A stretch of 64,000 nucleotides of DNA from Pseudofabraea citricarpa. Lineage: Eukaryota; Ascomycota; Leotiomycetes; Helotiales; Dermateaceae. This document shows positions 22,645-36,679 of this stretch, piece by piece. The stretch covers positions 372,001 through 436,000 of the forward strand of contig JAPWGK010000015.1 in NCBI GenBank assembly GCA_029641185.1. Reading direction: 5' to 3'. Within the stretch, counting starts at the first letter, position 1; every line of letters begins with the position of its first letter. The notes below the pieces were generated by a model. It worked only from the letters and a program-made list of their open reading frames with translations. It was not told the origin of the DNA and did no database searches. A program made the position numbers and the translations under genes.

Positions 22645-25600
22645 TTAGTAGTCCTCGTCCGAGTCACTGTCATCATTGGGCATCATTGCCCGGTATCTTC
22701 TGCTTGCAAGATCCTCTTCTAGACCACCATCACTCTCCGGATCAACGTAGCCTTCTCCACCCAGTAAGCTAAGCGCAACGGGTAAGAAAATCAAGGCATG
22801 AGTGGCGGCAAATACCACCAATGCCAGCCAGATTCGGAAATAGTAGATCTCGAAAATTTTGCTTCGTGTGAAGGCTAGCACAGAGACACCAAGAAGCTTC
22901 GTAATGGTAATGCCAGAGAAGACGGAACCTCCGACATTCACGAGTGCTGTCCATGCACGAGCATCCCGGCCACGGAACTTGTTCTTTGCCCGCTCCATAA
23001 CGGCTCTAGATGGGAACATAAAGGCTCTTGCAATATGTGCACAGAACTCAACTCCGATACCAACGCAGATAATCAGGTTGACCAAGCTGACAGCGTTAAG
23101 AGAAACGTTGAAGACAGCCATTGTACCAATGATATCGACTACAATCATGATCACCGTTGTTGTAACAACAGCTCCGGTTCTTAGAGAACCGAGAAGGATG
23201 GAAGATATAATCAGAATTAGGCCAAGTGCTGAGCCAAGGAGAGCAGCAGTTAGTCGGACAATGCTGGAGTATTGGTCGAAGAATATATAGAAGATACTGT
23301 AAGGAAAAACCTCGAGGCCAGAGCTTTCACTAAGTCCATCAGCAATGCGTCTTGCGGATGCATATGCTGCAATGAAGTCTTCTTGTCCTTTGAGTGGAGT
23401 GTGGCTGGTGCGGAAACTGCTCGCTGGAATAGTATTCCTTGTCGCATCGATAACAACAGCATTGCTATACGCAGCCTCACCACCAAGGGGACAAATGTCG
23501 TCGGTTGGAGATTTTATCCATTTCTCAAGATAATGGATGAACTCATCTCCTTCTGGCATTCCATGCATGGTGACGTTCCATGGTTGTTCGCGATCTTCGA
23601 AGCAGGTCGAGCCATGTTCCACGCAGCAAGTGTCCAGTTCAGGATTTAACCAACTGAAATAATCATCAATCCAACTTGCAGCGTTGGATGCGATGTATGA
23701 GACGTTGGGTCTCTTTCGCTCTTGCTCCAATATGTTTGTAAGGGATAGCTGATCGCAAGTTGTGAATCGAGAGCAAAGCTGCTGCTGATGCTTTCGTTCT
23801 GTAACGTTCAATTCGCGGGTGACAAAGTAAACTGGAGGTCCGGAGTCAAAGTACTCATAGAGATCATTGAAATAGGGAATCAGATAGGACCCATCAGGAA
23901 CTGCAACTCTCTGATCCAAGCCTAGAGAGACCTCAGGGATCAACGAGACGCCTGCGGTGAACATGCCTAAAAAGATTGCCACAATGGCAACTTTCATCTT
24001 CTTACCTAGTAATGTGGGAGCATAATACTTCCGAATGAAGATTTGCAGAACGCCTTCGTCTTGACCTTCGTATGATCTTGTATAACTGTTGCTATCTCCG
24101 TTGCCAAGATTGACGCTAGCACCCTTGATTTGAACGCAAGGAAAACAATCTGATCTGTTGTCTTCCACACGACGTTGGTTTAGTGCAAGTACAGAGACAA
24201 ACATGGTCACCTGCAAGAGCGCATTGATGAATACAGCACCAGCTGCATAGATTGCGAAGTTGCGAACTGCTGGCATACCAACCAATGCACCAAGAGCAAA
24301 GGCAATGGTCTCAGTAGATGCTGATAACAGAATCGAAGGTCCCATTCTTCCAAGAGCCTTTGCTATGCGGAATTCGACCATATCATCAGGGTGACTGACG
24401 TTGACACGTTCGAATTCATGGACAATCAAGAAGATGTTGTCAACTCCGACGGCGAGGACAATGAATGGAATGACTTCGGCAATAATGAGAGTAACTTTGA
24501 TGCCGGCTGCTGAGAACAACCCGATAGAAGCTGATATAGACATAAGTACAATGACAATGCCCACAACACCAAGCGAGAACTTCGACTGCACAAAAGCAGT
24601 AGCTGGGTACCGAAGCATTGTCCGTAGAGATAAAGTAGTCGACCCAAGAGCTAATGAGGCATAGAAAAACATGAAGATGTAGCTTATGACAACAATCTTG
24701 GCATCGGTATTGGTTGATTTGTTGAGTTCTTGTTCCAAGCTGATCTCCGTTGAAAAGGAAAGTCGCAATCCACGCTGGGTTGCTTCCTCCTGTACATCGA
24801 GCAATGTAGCACGAAGAGATTCTTCCCAGTCCATTGCACGTGCTACCTGAGAGGAGCCCTCAGCAGCGTTTGAGACAACCCAAGTAACAATCATAGCCGA
24901 AGCATCAGCAACGTCTCCTGATTCTTGGTAGCCTCCAAGAACCATGGTTGGATCGATTGGTTGGCCAAATGCCGGCCGACAGTTGACAGGCGATGTAGCG
25001 CACTCACGAAGACGTTTTTGCCATGTAGTAGGCTTGACTGAGTCAAGGCTGTTGCCATAATAAGCACCAATGGACTGGATAGCACAGTCTGTCCCGGTAG
25101 GTTTGAAGCAGATGTCGTCAAGTGTTGCGCCAGTCTGGTTTCCTTTTAAATCCATGACACGCTGCTCAACGCCAAACCACCAATCCAGAGTGTCGTAGCT
25201 TAAAACAGGTCCGGGCCCCTCTGGCTGAGTGTCGTTGACTAGGAATACTTGTTCGGCTCGGTAAAAGGGTCCAAAATTCTCATCAAAGAAGGCCTTTTCT
25301 TGAGCTGCAGCAGAGGTCGGGCTGACCCAAAGACGTGCTGGATCTCTCTCAATTTCAAAGTTCATCCAGCCAAGACTAAGAAGACCAACTATTATAATAG
25401 AAGTACCGATAGTGATTCCAGGGTACTTGGCAGCCTTGAAGCCCAGCCAGCTGAATGCATTATCACACGCGGTATTGATGGAGTAATTTCTTTGTGGACG
25501 GTCATACATGGCACCGTTTTGGACCATATCTCCTTCGTCCTCGTCATCACTGGGGGCAGCGTCCTGGAGAAGTCGCATTCGCTCACTCTTCCTGCGAGAG

Positions 25601-26525
25601 TGTTTGGCATAAGCAATGTGTCCGACAACCGCAGTGATAAGCAGAAGGATAAAAACGCTGTAGATCAAAATTGCTCCAAAGGACAGACATGGAAGTCTTC
25701 CCACATGGCATGAACCTGCTGCCTTGACTGCCGGCAACTCGGGACACACAGCTGGACAGTCTATGCAGGCACAGCGGAACTTCTCGTCTTCGTCGTTGCA
25801 CTTCTTAGGCTTCATATCTAGTGCGCCCATATCGGTGTCTGGATAGGTGGTTGGGAAATTCATCTGGAATGGTGATCCAAGGAATTTCTCATCCCCCAAG
25901 AATTTCAACATGGCAGTATAATTTTTGGCACCACCGCCGATCAGTGCCATAGCATTACCATTTGTTGCGCCAACCTTAACATCTTTGCAGCTATCGTAGA
26001 ATCCCGACCCGTATTCTTCGGAGATGAGGTGGTCGAGTTCAGTAACAATGTACTTGTCACCCTTCTCTTGGGTCTGTGTTACGTTGATGAATAGCGACTG
26101 GTCTGGAGAGCAGGTAAAGGTGCAGAACATATTATAGAAGTTCTCCTTGCATGCCGGACAGGAGGAGATGATGGAATTCGCGGTCTTGAGGTTCTCTTCG
26201 AGCGCATCAATCTGCGTGATTTATTAGCTTCGACTTATGTGTGGATGCCCGAGACACGATTTACCTGTTCCTCTGCGCAGCATACTGGTCCTTGATCCCA
26301 TTTTGGCCCACAGAGCTTCACAAGTTTCTCTCTCACTGATTGTTCTGGCTGTTCCGCCAAGCCGTTGTCAGGACATGGCAGTTCCTTGCCAAAGAAGGAC
26401 TTCTTTCCACACTGGCCGCGAATCGCGCATCGCCCAGCCTCATGCTTCGGTGTAAATGGCTCTGCAGAGACAGCAGATGCCACAAACAGTCCAGCTGCCA
26501 CTATCGAGTGCCAGAATCTGACCAT
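22645..26525 (-). CDS. NCR1: Niemann-Pick type C1-related sterol transporter
   Basis: Exons 26525-26265 and 26211-22645 give 1275 residues. The 53-nt intron begins GTAAAT and ends GCAG. NCR1/NPC1 moves sterols from the vacuolar or lysosomal lumen into the limiting membrane. Residues 1-21 are a signal peptide. The cysteine-rich N-terminal sterol-binding domain follows, then a first membrane span. The sterol-sensing domain contains the block GVDNIFLIVHEFERV and is followed by the second luminal domain and the C-terminal RND-like membrane half. The protein ends in an acidic, Asp/Ser-rich cytosolic tail (DSDSDEDY). Length and order are normal for fungal NCR1. Confidence 0.95.
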
Positions 26526-28413
26526 GATGCTTGTTGGGGCGCCGCACAGCGGAGCTCAAGCTTGGTTGTTTGAAATGACGTAAATAGGAATCGAATCTTT
26601 GTCTGCTGGTTACAACATCGAGATTTCAGAGGATGGAAATGGTTGACAGAAATACAGGTTGAGCGAAGGCTAAACCTTACCTAGGTAAGGTATGAGTTGA
26701 TAGCTTGGAGCTTGGAGGAGGAGGAGGAGTTGTTGTTGCCTGAGTGACTGACTCTACAGAGCACCGGCATGCGGTCATCGATCAAGGTGGCGCAGGCACG
26801 AGGGATCCGCTCCGCATCCGCGAGAGACGAAGGTGTGTTTCGGCACTCGGGAGTGGGCTGCCATTTACTGTCCAGACAGTTATTTATTAGAGTGGACAAC
26901 AATATATGATGATTCACACTAACATGAATTGTTGGTCAATCTAGAATGCGATGACACTTGGGTTCTTGATCTTGATTGTCCTCTGGAAACCAAATATTCC
27001 TGTCCCAGAGAAATCTACTCCGTACTCTCTACCATAACCAAGCGGGAGGATGAGAGATGAGGTACAAGAATTAGCAAACAGTAAAATAAAATATTAAATG
27101 CAATTGAGTTCTTAAAATTAATATAGCAAAATTCATTCTAATATACAGAGTAAAGTCTAGAGAAGAAAACACCAAGTGAAAATAAGATGTAACTTATGCT
27201 AAATACTAAGTTGGCAATTCCTTTAGTACCTACAGGTGGCTAAGGTGCTAGAGGGATACAACGAAACCAACTGGGCGCAACTACATGTAAATAGTTATCT
27301 GGACTCTCGACTTGACTAACGGGTAAATTTGAAACACTGTGGAAGAATCATTTCACAAAACTCTTCCTGGGCAATAGTAGCATATCCATGAATCAAACTA
27401 GAACTATGCGTGGATCAAGACGAATGTAGTATGGATTGGTTCAAGTATATTTTGTCCAAGTGGTGCTCCGTATAGAAGCGTCCATGAGAAAACCCACATA
27501 ACTTGCTGAGCCAATTGCGACGAAAGAGCCTCAAGGAAATGAATCCTGTGCAGTGCAGATGTTGGGTTGGATCTCGTGTCACACACTGATTAGCCCCAAG
27601 TCTGCAATGGAGTAAGGATTGCAACTAAGTCTCAGGAACTGACAAATGGCTCTTGGGCTTGCGCCAGAGTAATTCAGCCTAAAGAGAATCAGTCAAGCAG
27701 TCTCCTCGTGCTCCTCGCTCTCTTGAGTGCGGTGCTTCACCCTCGTGCTTTCCACCGCAATTAAAGCAGATCTCACAAAGAGCAAGGCAAGGAAGGACCC
27801 CGAACCCGAAGCTCGCTCGCTCTCTGCACGTCGCCAGCAGTGACACCACCGCTCCTAGACCCACCCTGCGGTCGCTAAAGATCCCCCCTCCATTACACTT
27901 CATCATCCTTTAGGCACAAGGCTACCTCAGAACGCACTACCCGTCCGTACCTTCACCACCACCTCACGCAGACTCCCATCATCAACACCCCCATCTGCCC
28001 TCCCCTCCCCGCGAATACCCCCCCCAACCGCCGAACCCTCCCTCACACAACCCAGATCTATCAACCATCCTGCCAGAGCGAAACGATTCACCATTGCGAA
28101 CGATCTAGGAGATTCACCGCCGATGGCGTAAATGGCACAAGACAAGTCTTCGCAGGTCGCTCCGTCTGTTTTCGATAACGACCTAGAACCCGCCGGAATC
28201 TCAACAGCTACTTCTTCCACATCTTCTTCATCTTCTTCACGCGTTCCTAGGTACAACCACCTTCACTCTTTTGCATCTGCATGAACCTTGATTCCATCAA
28301 ACTGCCTTGCACGCACTCGATCTACCCCAGCCCAAACTTCATGATCTGCGAGCGCTGGTAAATGTGGTGACGGGATCAGAGGGCAGCTTGCATCTCTAAA
28401 GAGTCAAATACTC
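26526..28413. promoter_or_regulatory. Divergent region NCR1/UFD4 with a possible upstream coding exon
   Basis: 1.9 kb. The part 26940-27250 is AT-rich with no open frame of interest. From about 27660 the DNA becomes C-rich and CT-rich, suggesting the long 5' leader of UFD4. At 28132 an ATG opens 39 codons that can be spliced in frame to the UFD4 coding exon (28251-28424 as intron). Otherwise it is a 50-codon upstream frame ending before 28290. No other gene is supported. Confidence 0.4.
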
Positions 28414-31400
28414 ATGTCGTCCAGAATACCCCGCCGGTCAGCGAGACAAGCAGCCAACTCGTCAGACTCATCAGGCAACTCCCTTCCAACTGCACCTGTT
28501 GCAACTGCTTCGTCGACACGGGCCGCTCCATCTCGAAAACGCAAGGCCACGGTACGTGAACCAACGCCACCACCTGCCGACCCCGAACCAGCTAGGGCAT
28601 CATCTACCAGACGTCCTAAGAGGCAGAAAGTAGAGCCAGAGCGGCCAGCACCACCGCCAGTTCTCCCCAGTCGTCGACGAAAGGGAAATACTTCCGCGGT
28701 TATGTCGAGTCCTAGGTATGTTGCATTAGGTTTAATGGTTTCTTACTACTGACGATTTGCTATAGCGCATCTTCAGGTCCTTCCAATGAGACACCGGGAG
28801 CACCTAACTCATCTTCAAAACGCAAGTCGAGCAGGAATAAGAAGGGAAACCAAGGTTCGTTTGGCTGGGTGTATGACGCAACACAATTGGCACTGACTTT
28901 CCCTCCATCAGATCCATCTTCTAGTACTCCAAGTTCTAGCCGTCGATCTAAGAAGACAAACAATGGTAACAAGGATGCCGATGCAGCGGAGAATGAGTCC
29001 GACGAACGACACCCACCTCCGGGAGACGAAGATGGCAGCGGTGAAAATGAGGATGAGGAAATGGGACAGGATTATGACGGTGCAGAAGACGAAGACGACG
29101 ATCCGTTTGGCGGCTTCGGCGGGCCTGGAGGACCCCCTCATGGACTCTCGAGTACTTTGAGGGCCTTGAGTGGGATGATGTCAGGCGTCTCTACCAGATT
29201 GCGCGATATCTTGAACAATTTGAAACAGAAGGAGGATCCGTCGATGCAACTGATCGCTCTTCAAGAGCTATCAGAGATATTACTTGTCTCTACGGAAGAT
29301 AATCTTTCCGGCCATTTCTCCCCAGATGCATTTGTCAAAGAGCTTGTAGTTTTGATGCAACCATCCGAATTCGGAGAAGAAAATCCCGAGATGATGTTGC
29401 TGGCTTGCCGCTGTCTTGCAAATTTGATGGAGGCTTTACCAGCCAGCACTGCCAATGTGGTATATGGGGGTGCTGTCCCTGTGCTCTGCCAAAAGCTCTT
29501 GGAGATTAACTTTATCGATTTGGCAGAGCAAGCACTTGGTGTACGTTTTATCCATCTTGAAGATATGCTTCCGTTTTCTAACATATTTACAGACGCTTGA
29601 GAAGATCTCAGTAGAATATCCGACATCAATTGTCCGCGAGGGAGGATTGACTGCATGCCTGACCTACCTTGACTTTTTCGCTACCAGTACCCAGAGAACC
29701 GCTGTCACCACCGCGGCCAACTGCTGCCGCAATATACCTGAAGATTCGTTCACCGTGATTAAAGAGGTCATGCCAATCCTTTTAAATGTTCTTAGCTCGA
29801 GCGACCAGAAGGTTGTCGAGCAGGGCTCCCTGTGTGTGTCCCGAGTTGTTGAAAGCTTCAGATACCATCCCAGTAAGCTTGAAGAGCTCGTTAGTACAGA
29901 TCTGCTGAAGGCCATTCTTCGTCTATTGCTTCCAGGAACAACAAACCTCATCGGTCCCAACATTCACACCCAATTTCTCCGGGTTCTTGCCTTTACTGCT
30001 AAGGCCAGCGCCAATCTCTCTGCGGAGCTCTTCAAGATGAATGTTGTGGAAACCTTGTATCAGATTCTCACAGGCGTGTCGCCTCCTGGAGCAGATGATG
30101 ATATTGCCTCAAAGTTGGACAGTGTTGTTATAATGCAGGCTCTTATTCATAGGCCGCGAGAACAAGTGATCGAGACTCTAAACGTCATCTGTGAACTCCT
30201 TCCTGGCGTCCTCAGAGAATCAGATACCACGTTCAATGGTATTTTTGATATAGATTCTATACCAACGCCACCCGTATCAAGCCCTCGAAAGAAGTCAGCA
30301 AATGAAGAGCGAATCGAGCTCTTGGAAGGTTGCAAAGCTGAGGTCAAGCGATTTGCAATCATTCTCTTCCCTACCCTCACAGATGCTTTCTCAAGCACCG
30401 TCAATTTAAGCGTCCGCCAGAAAGTCTTGACAGCCCAGCTCAAGATGTTGTCTAATTTGGACAAGGATATCTTGATGGAATCTTTACGATCTGTGCCGTA
30501 TGCGTCATTCTTGGCTGCCATTCTTTCTCAGCAAGATCACCCAAGTCTTGTCAATTATGCACTTCAAGCTTCAGAGTTACTCTTAGCACGACTGGACGAT
30601 ATTTACCGCTATCAATTCTACCGCGAAGGTGTTATTGCAGAAATCTCCAAGATCGCCACGGGTGGCCAGAAAGAAACGAACACTAATGGTACAGACGCAG
30701 AGGTAAAGAAGGATGCGTCGGAAGACGCTGTTGATGCTTCTAATGGGAAGGAAAACGAAAAGATTAAGGATGAGGCCGGAGATGAAGACGACGAAGGACA
30801 CTCCTCGGATGAAGACAACGACGATGAGAACGAAAACGAAAACGAAAACGACGATGCAGCAGAAGATGTCTCGGCTTCCCCAGCAAGCTCAAGAGGATCA
30901 ACCATGTCTATAGATGGGCCAGCGCGCCGAATTCCATCTGACATGATGAGCATGCAACAGCTTATTGCTCAGAGAGCAAAGAAATTTCTAGAGATCCATG
31001 AGACAGAAAAGAACAGCAAAGAGATGAAAACCAAGGCAACAAAGATTCTGACAGATCTCCAACACTTGGCCTCTCAAATTGAATCTTGTTATCTCCACCA
31101 AGGTACTGGAAATGGTGTCGACCTTTTCACGACTCTTGCATCTTACTTCGAGGGTGACGTACTGGAAAGTGTCACCAGCGCCGAGCTGTTAAATTCGGAG
31201 GTAGTCCGTGTCTTACTAGATGTCTTCAACAATCCAGATGAAAAATTAAGCAACGAGGCACGGTCAGCATTCCTCGAGGTTTTTATGGGGCGAACCGTAT
31301 CCACGAAGCTCAAGAACACCAGTGCCGATTCTCCATCTACTCCCTTCAGCATTTTGATTCACAAGCTCCAAGATTTGCTTAGCAGGTCTGAACACTTCGA

Positions 31401-34209
31401 AGTTGTGACTGTTCACCATAACACCTTTGATGGAAACCGTAGCAGTGCAGCATCAATGCTGGCAAAGCAAATTCGTTTGAAGTTGCTCGCTGATGATGAT
31501 TCTGAGATTCCTCGACCGTACCGTAACATCATGGTCTCTATTCACGCTATCGCAACATTCAAGGCTCTAGACGATTATTTGCGGCCGCGAATCAACTTAT
31601 CTGATCGTCCAAAAGCTTCTCGTAGGGAAGGCCTTTCTGGAGCACTGGCTGCTCTCGCTGCTGCGAGCGTATCGCATCCTTACTCTGGTGTTCCTAGTGC
31701 CGCAGCGCGTCTTGCCGAACGCGGATTGGGATCTGGTGCACCTCCTCCTGCACTTCCACCAACAACCCGTAGCACTCGTAAGGCGAAGGCCAAGAGCACG
31801 CCGAATGCCGCTCCAACGACTCCTGGCCAAGCCACAGCAGCCACCTCCTCAGAGAAGTCGAGCACCCGTCGATCAAGCCGTCGACAGCAGGCACAAACTG
31901 AGCCAGCACCACCTCCAGCCCCTTTGCAAGAAGAGGATAGCTTGGCAAATGCTCTTGAGTGTGCTGACGAGAGACAACTCAGTGATGATGATGAAATGGA
32001 CGGTTCAGGTGCATTGGATACCATTCTTGGCGAATTAGAAAATGATATGGAGGAAGGGGAACCCTCTTCTGACCCCAGTGCTGTGAATCTCGAGGTTGCC
32101 GTAGGGGGGAAAGTTACAGCTCGCAAAGAAGATGGAACCCGGGTGGCGACACCATCTCAAGCACCAGGCAGCACACCCCGTGCAGCTGCTACAGCTCCAC
32201 CACCTGCAGCTCCAACGCCGAGCGCATCCTCGAGACCCATGTCATACGCAGCTGCAATCCAAGCAGTTCCCCAAGATTGGCATATTGAATTCAGCCTTGA
32301 CGATAAGGTACTCCCCAACGAAACTACTATTTACCGAGCGGTGCACAATACGAGTGCTCCCGTCGAGGAGCATATTAGCAGAAGTGTTTGGTCTGCGATT
32401 CACCCAATTAAATTTAAACGTGTAGCAGGACCTCCTCCTCCGGAGTCAAGCTCCCTTACGCAAGCTTCGGAAATTGTTCAGGAGACTACTGCGTCGGGAA
32501 TTCCAGCATCTTTGGACAAGCACCCGGCCACCTCATCAATTCTTCGCCTGTTAAATATACTACATGCTCTCAACGCGAACCTGGATGATGTCTTGGCTGA
32601 GAATACCATTACACTGAAATTAAATGCTGAACCTTTGTCTCAATTCGTTAATACAAAACTTACTGCTAAACTCAATAGACAACTTGAGGAGCCATTGATC
32701 GTTGCTAGCAACTGCTTGCCGAGCTGGAGTGAGGATCTGGCGCGCCTTTATCCGTTTCTGTTCCCATTCGAGACCCGTCACCTCTTTTTGCAGTCTACAT
32801 CATTTGGCTATGCTCGGTCGATGACAAGATGGCAAAACGCTCAATCTGCGGAAGAGAATCGCCGTGATCGTCATCGAGATGAGAGACCGTTCCTTGGCCG
32901 ACTGCAACGCCAAAAGGTCCGCATATCGCGTTCCAAGATCCTTGAGTCTGCTCTGAAGGTTATGGAGCTATATGGTGCTTCGCAGAGTATACTTGAGGTA
33001 GAATACTTTGAGGAAGTTGGTACTGGTCTTGGGCCTACTCTTGAGTTTTATTCGACGGTCTCTAAGGAATTTTCGAAGAGAAAGCTCAAACTCTGGCGAG
33101 AAACAGATGCACCTGATGGTGATGAGTATGCCTTTGGAGCTCGCGGTCTTTTCCCAGCACCAATGAGCGAGGAGCAGGCATCTAATGAGAACGGCAAGCG
33201 GATTTTGCATCTCTTCAAAATGCTTGGCAAATTTGTTGCCCGATCCATGATTGACTCTCGCATTATCGACGTCTCCTTCAATCCGACATTCTTCCGCATT
33301 GGCGACGAGTCGAAGACTGTAACACCCTCGCTTGGCGCTGTCAAGACTGTTGACGCACAACTTGCGAAGTCCTTGAAATTAATCAAGAAATTTGCAGTAG
33401 CAAAGAAGTCAATAGACGAAAATGGCAATCTCACAGCTGCACAAAAGGTCGCTGATGCAGAAGCCTTGGAGATTGATGGAGTCCATATCGATGATTTAGG
33501 ACTTGACTTCACACTTCCTGGCTATTCATCTATTGAACTACTACCAAATGGCTCTCAAATGGGTGTCACTATTGATAATGTTGAGAGCTACCTTGAACGA
33601 GTCATTGACATGACCCTTGGAAGTGGAGTTCAAAGACAGGTGGATGCTTTTAGAGCCGGCTTTACTCAAGTATTCCCATACTCCGCACTTAGTGCTTTTA
33701 CACCAGATGAGCTTGTGATGCTTTTTGGAAGAATTGAAGAAGATTGGAGTCTCGAAAGTAAGTCATACGAAAACTAAATACACATTTGATATCAAAGCTA
33801 ACCACTTGCAGCTCTGATGGATTCCATCAAGGCGGACCATGGGTTCAATATGGATAGCAAGAGTGTCAAGAACTTGCTACAGACCATGAGCGAATTGTCA
33901 CTCTCAGAACGCCGAGACTTCCTTCAATTCACCACTGGTAGTCCTAAACTCCCAATCGGAGGTATGTTATACTTTTCTCGAAACATAGTCGCAATGCTAA
34001 TTAGCGCAACAGGTTTCAAGAGCTTAACTCCGATGTTTACTGTGGTTTGCAAGCCCAGCGAGCCACCATATACGTCCGACGACTACCTACCAAGTGTGAT
34101 GACTTGCGTGAACTATCTTAAATTGCCGGATTACACTGACTTGGACGTCATGCGGCGTCGTATGGGTACTGCAATCAAGGAAGGACAAGGTGCCTTCCAT
34201 TTATCTTAG
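28414..34209 (+). CDS. UFD4: UFD4-type HECT ubiquitin-protein ligase
   Basis: Six exons (28414-28715, 28766-28854, 28912-29540, 29593-33757, 33812-33961, 34013-34209) give 1843 residues. Ufd4 (human TRIP12) extends ubiquitin chains on ubiquitin-fusion and N-degron substrates. The N-terminus is a basic, Ser/Pro-rich disordered region and then a strongly acidic stretch. An armadillo-like repeat region follows at about residues 190-450, where the LLACRCLANLMEALP stretch is typical. Further acidic and Ala/Pro-rich linkers lead to the HECT domain in the last 350 residues. The predicted thioester cysteine is Cys1810, in MTCVNYLKLPDY, 33 residues before the end. The conserved LEVEYFEEVGTGLGPTLEFY block marks the HECT N-lobe. 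An upstream in-frame start at 28132 is possible. Confidence 0.93.
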
Positions 34210-34948
34210 GCGCGGAAATGAAATGGTGGAAAATGAAACCCCTTTATTTTAGGCATTTACTTCATGAATGACGAAGGGTGATTCTCGGCGTCATTGATTC
34301 TTTAGGGGTTTTCTCGACGTATTACTTTCTCTCCAGACAACTTTTTACCTGGCTGACCAATACAAATTGCATGGAATGGAAGTTTGGGCGCATTCGCTGG
34401 AGGAGGATTTTGATTTGGTGTTTCGCTGTTAGCAGTCAGGGAAATAGTTCATTAGAAAGAAAATTACGCCCCCTTTTATCTCTTTTGCCCACCTTGCACT
34501 ATTTTGAATCCGATGAAAATGTAAGAATGAAGTTAGTGACTTCGAACGAGGATTGGAAATTAATAGGAATTCTGAAATGACTGTCAAGGCGCTTGCGCAC
34601 AAGTCAGTTTCTTGATCCTCAAATGCAACATTCTCATTTTGAGAACCAGGTAGGATTTTGTTTCTTCGGGAGAACAGGTCCGATGGATATATATTTCTCA
34701 GCATTATATCAATACCTATAGCTATATCGTAGATAGGAAGGCTCTACTCTAACTACCAACCTTAGATACTCTGTACACTCTAAGATGATACATTTTCCAA
34801 CATCTCCCATGTGTTACTACATTACCATAACCTGAACTTCTGCCATCTCTTTTCCATAACCGTCCTATGCTCTGTATTGTTTCCATGCCATTATTCGATC
34901 CCATGCTAATGCCATGAGCCCTTATCATTTCCAAAATCTCCAAAATGG
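34210..34948. other. Convergent 3' intergenic region UFD4/Cue2-like
   Basis: 739 bp of AT-rich sequence between converging stop codons. No gene, repeat or RNA gene is seen. Confidence 0.5.
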
Positions 34949-36679
34949 CTACTTCTTCTTGGTCGTCATGGGTTTCGCAACGACACCTGTGACGACCACT
35001 GCACCCTGGCCGACCTCGACTTTCCAGCCTTCTCGGATGAGCATCTTCGCCACGGCGGGTCCTAACCTCGCTATTCCTTCTTTACTATGATTGCCCAGGC
35101 CCGTGACAATCTTGTAGGATCCTGCTCGGCCGCTGAGGCGTGCATCGCCTTGGTTATGCCACCAGGCTGTGACTTTCTCTCGCGTGATGCGCACGCCGTC
35201 TTTGACGTTCACCCCGTGCAGGTCAAGTCGATCCCACGAACTTTGCGTGGCTACGAGCGCGTCAGCTGCTGCGCTCTCAGCACTCTTTGCTCGTGCGTCA
35301 AAATCGCGCCCGATTTCTGCATAGTAGGCTGCTGCTCCACCCATGAGGTGATCGGACTTCCCGCGTCGGTATGCTGCTGAGGCTTGCGTGAACGCTTTGT
35401 CACGAGTTGCACGGTACTGAGATGCTTCTTCGGATGCCTTTGTCGGGTCGACGTATGTGCTGCTGCTTCCTGAATGTACGGCGTTGAAGGCATATGGTTT
35501 GACTTCAGATGCTCGTGCTTCGGCCTCGAGATCTATAGGCGCATGGCGCAACTCGATTTGTATGCTGCTCTTTGTGCTGGTACTTGGTCGGGCGACCAAC
35601 GCTTGTGCAAGGTCTTGGGCATATGCCTGTGATGGGTGCGTGATCTGGAGAAGGATCAAAATATCTGACGGTGATATCGAAGGAAATTGTTCACTCAGTT
35701 CGTAGGCTTGGAGTTGTATTACGGCATCGTCCTCAGAATCGATCGCAAGTGATGCATGGGCCTCAATAATTGCAGATATCGTTGAATTTATTGATCCGCC
35801 ATTTTTATGGTACAGTGAGGTTACCTGTTCCTTTGGCATTCCTGTCTTGGAAGAGATGAAATCAACTTCTTTCCCGGCCTTCTCCCATTTAGAATCAACC
35901 GGTATTGGAGATACTGTAGTATTTGATTCATCTGTTTGGCGACCTTTTCTCTTCCTTCCTTTGTTTTTCTTCTTTGGTCTTGATATGGCATCATTCTCAG
36001 AGAATGCTTCGATGCCTCTCTGCCGTGTACCGCTCTCTTCCAGAAAGGATTGAGTCATCAACTCATCAATTGCTAAGTTAGCATCACCCTTGTATTTTTT
36101 CAGAGTCCACCGTATATCAAACGGCCGTAAAGCTGGAAATATTGCAACAAGATGCGCTTCCTTACTTTCATCTCCAAGTCCTTCTAAACCAAAATCGTAT
36201 GTTTGGGAACTCTCTCGGTAGGTGGAATCCGGGCCTGGGACTGGAAATTCTAAGCCGTCCAGATCCAGGACCGACATTCCCTGGCTGACGGACGTATCAT
36301 CGGTTGTGCTGGCCCATCCTGGGTGACTTTTTGCGCTCACACTCTCGATCTCTTCGGGAGAATTATTTTCTTCACGCACGGCGGGTTGCGTACCCGAGCT
36401 CCCACTCGGGTCAAATCCACTTGCTTCCTCCTCTGCGGCGCTTTCTTTTATGAGATCGAGTATCTCTCTAGCGGCTTGATATTGGGAGGTCTCTGAAAGA
36501 TCGTAATCTTGGATTATTGCTAGCAGCGTCGCAGTGTCGAGTGGTGGGCAGTATTCTCTCTGCGATTTGTTAGTTCGAGTCGCTATTGGCCTTCGCACAA
36601 GAAGAGCTACATGTAGACTTTAGGAACCTACCTCGAATTGTGCCTGCAAGTCGAGGCCGACTACCACTGCAGAAGACAT
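34949..36679 (-). CDS. CUE / DUF1771 / Smr-domain protein, Cue2-like no-go-decay nuclease
   Basis: Exons 36679-36632 and 36559-34949 give 552 residues. The 72-nt intron has a consensus GTAGGT donor, a CTAAC branch and a GCAG acceptor. Residues from about 160 form a CUE domain (EAHLVAIFPALRPFDIRWTL). A second UBA/CUE-like helix set lies near LSEQFPSISPSDILILLQ. A Lys/Arg-rich linker lies between them. The C-terminal third is a DUF1771 helix followed by an Smr domain with the LDLHG and VTGLGNHS motifs, the presumed catalytic and RNA-binding elements. Yeast Cue2 has the same order and cleaves mRNA at collided ribosomes. That function is inferred here from domain order, and human N4BP2 shares the C-terminal part. 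Confidence 0.85.

Noticed and set aside
27927..28256. Minus-strand 109-codon frame opposite the UFD4 leader
   Set aside because: Composition mirrors a C-rich and CT-rich plus-strand leader, and no homologous texture or introns are seen.
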